13,512 nucleotides of DNA from contig JABDEQ010000068.1 in NCBI GenBank assembly GCA_013286985.1, forward strand, positions 1-13,512, given 5' to 3'. Positions 12,996-13,512 of the stretch are shown piece by piece (the stretch's first letter is position 1; every line of letters begins with the position of its first letter). The DNA is from Bacteroidota bacterium. Lineage in GTDB: Bacteria; Bacteroidota; Bacteroidia; Sphingobacteriales; Sphingobacteriaceae. The notes under the pieces were generated by a model. It saw nothing but the letters and a program-made list of their open reading frames with translations. It had not been told where the DNA came from and made no database searches. A program made the position numbers and the translations under genes.

Positions 12996-13512
12996 TCAAA
13001 TAGAAATCAAAGATTCCAAATTCCAGTTTTTTACTTCTTCTATGGTAATATGGCCTTCATAAATAGCTTTGCCCACTACACATGATTCTACCTTTATATT
13101 GCTCAATTTTTCCACATCATCCATTGAGCTTACACCGCCAGAAGCTATTAGTTTTATGAATGGAGAATGATCAAGCAGTTTTTCATACAGATCGATACCT
13201 GCGCCGCCTAGTTTACCGTCTTTATTAATATCCGTACATAAAAAGCGGAAAAAACCTAAAGCAAGGCACTTATCAACATAATCCATCAATTTAATGGGCG
13301 AACTTTCCATCCAGCCGGAATATTTAATCACTTCGTCTAACACGTCAATAGCAATTACTACCTGGTCAGAACATTTACTGGGGCCGCATAAAGCCTGGCT
13401 CAATTCTTTCAGGAATGGAGGATTGGTTAATGCTTGTGTACCTACAATAACGCGGTGTACGCCGGCATCTATCAGTTCTTTAACCTTGTCAATACTGCGG
13501 ATACCACCGCCG
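12996..13512 (-). CDS. hisA: HisA, ProFAR isomerase, C-terminal part (cut by window edge)
   Basis: The last 171 residues of a roughly 240-residue (beta/alpha)8 enzyme that isomerises 5'-ProFAR to PRFAR, the substrate of HisF. The frame is open to the window end: from 13511 downwards it reads GGGIRSIDKVKELIDAGVHR, the central phosphate-binding segment, then VIVGTQAL, which is the HisA pattern rather than that of HisF. Further motifs in the visible part are VVIAIDV (51-57, second catalytic Asp), LCTDINKDGKLGGAGIDLYE (91-110), LIASGGVSSMDD (121-132) and CVVGKAIYEG (144-153). The N-terminal third, with the first catalytic Asp, lies outside the window. A TTG at 13401-13403 is internal, not a start. 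It is followed by a palindromic repeat and then hisF. Confidence 0.97.
   Translation of the reverse strand, partial: GGGIRSIDKVKELIDAGVHRVIVGTQALTNPPFLKELSQALCGPSKCSDQVVIAIDVLDEVIKYSGWMESSPIKLMDYVDKCLALGFFRFLCTDINKDGKLGGAGIDLYEKLLDHSPFIKLIASGGVSSMDDVEKLSNIKVESCVVGKAIYEGHITIEEVKNWNLESLISI

Noticed and set aside
13401..13403. TTG as the start of a short 135-residue HisA-like gene
   Set aside because: The frame continues upstream to the window edge with clear HisA motifs (GGGIRS, VIVGTQAL), so the gene is simply cut by the window.
1..13512. CRISPR array, tRNA, rRNA, transposase or phage genes
   Set aside because: No regularly spaced repeats, cloverleaf sequence, rRNA segment or mobile-element protein could be found by reading both strands.

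Overview
The window looks like ordinary chromosome of a Bacteroidota bacterium, most likely of the Sphingobacteriaceae (Mucilaginibacter/Pedobacter type). The reasons are moderate to low GC content, start codons mostly without Shine-Dalgarno sequences, several good matches to the Bacteroidota -7 promoter element TAnnTTTG, a hisA-hisF-hisIE order with a fused hisIE, and protein families common in that group. The genus is inferred from general resemblance; no marker gene is present.

Layout. Positions 1-395 (+) hold a glyoxalase/VOC-fold protein whose ATG almost certainly begins one base before the window. Positions 447-1565 and 1706-2497 (both -) encode an exported protein of unknown function with a cysteine cluster and a secreted HAD-type acid phosphatase of the 5'-nucleotidase/e(P4) class. 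Positions 2688-5201 (+) encode a Tat-exported phosphocholine-type phospholipase C. A strong bidirectional terminator separates it from a convergent exported phosphoesterase of the same superfamily (5269-6174, -). These three exported phosphoester hydrolases suggest a locus for scavenging phosphate or choline esters. Next come a YjbQ/UPF0047 protein (6335-6757, +) and an exported polysaccharide deacetylase (6858-8174, +).

Positions 8177-9202 (-) encode a LuxC-type acyl-CoA reductase, divergent from a 2[4Fe-4S] ferredoxin of Allochromatium (Alvin) type (9305-9658, +). Consensus -7 elements face both ways in the gap, and a classic terminator follows the ferredoxin. An NlpC/P60 cysteine peptidase without a signal peptide (9765-10526, +) overlaps by 4 bp the end of a seven-bladed WD40 protein (10523-11434, -).

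The right end is the distal part of a histidine operon on the minus strand: hisA (cut by the window edge), hisF and hisIE. The WD40 gene lies 68 bp downstream and may be read through from it. HisF works with HisH (not in the window) and acts on the product of HisA. HisIE catalyses steps 2 and 3 of the pathway.

The most notable non-coding feature is an 87-bp near-perfect palindrome (12896-12982) that fills almost the whole hisA-hisF gap. It looks like a mobile REP/MITE-type repeat. A second, looser inverted repeat lies between hisIE and the WD40 gene, and an 11-bp-arm AT-rich dyad lies in the 6175-6334 divergent gap. I found no tRNA, rRNA, CRISPR array, insertion sequence with transposase, phage gene or defence system. 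No stretch over 300 bp lacks a gene. I do not see a clearly novel system here.
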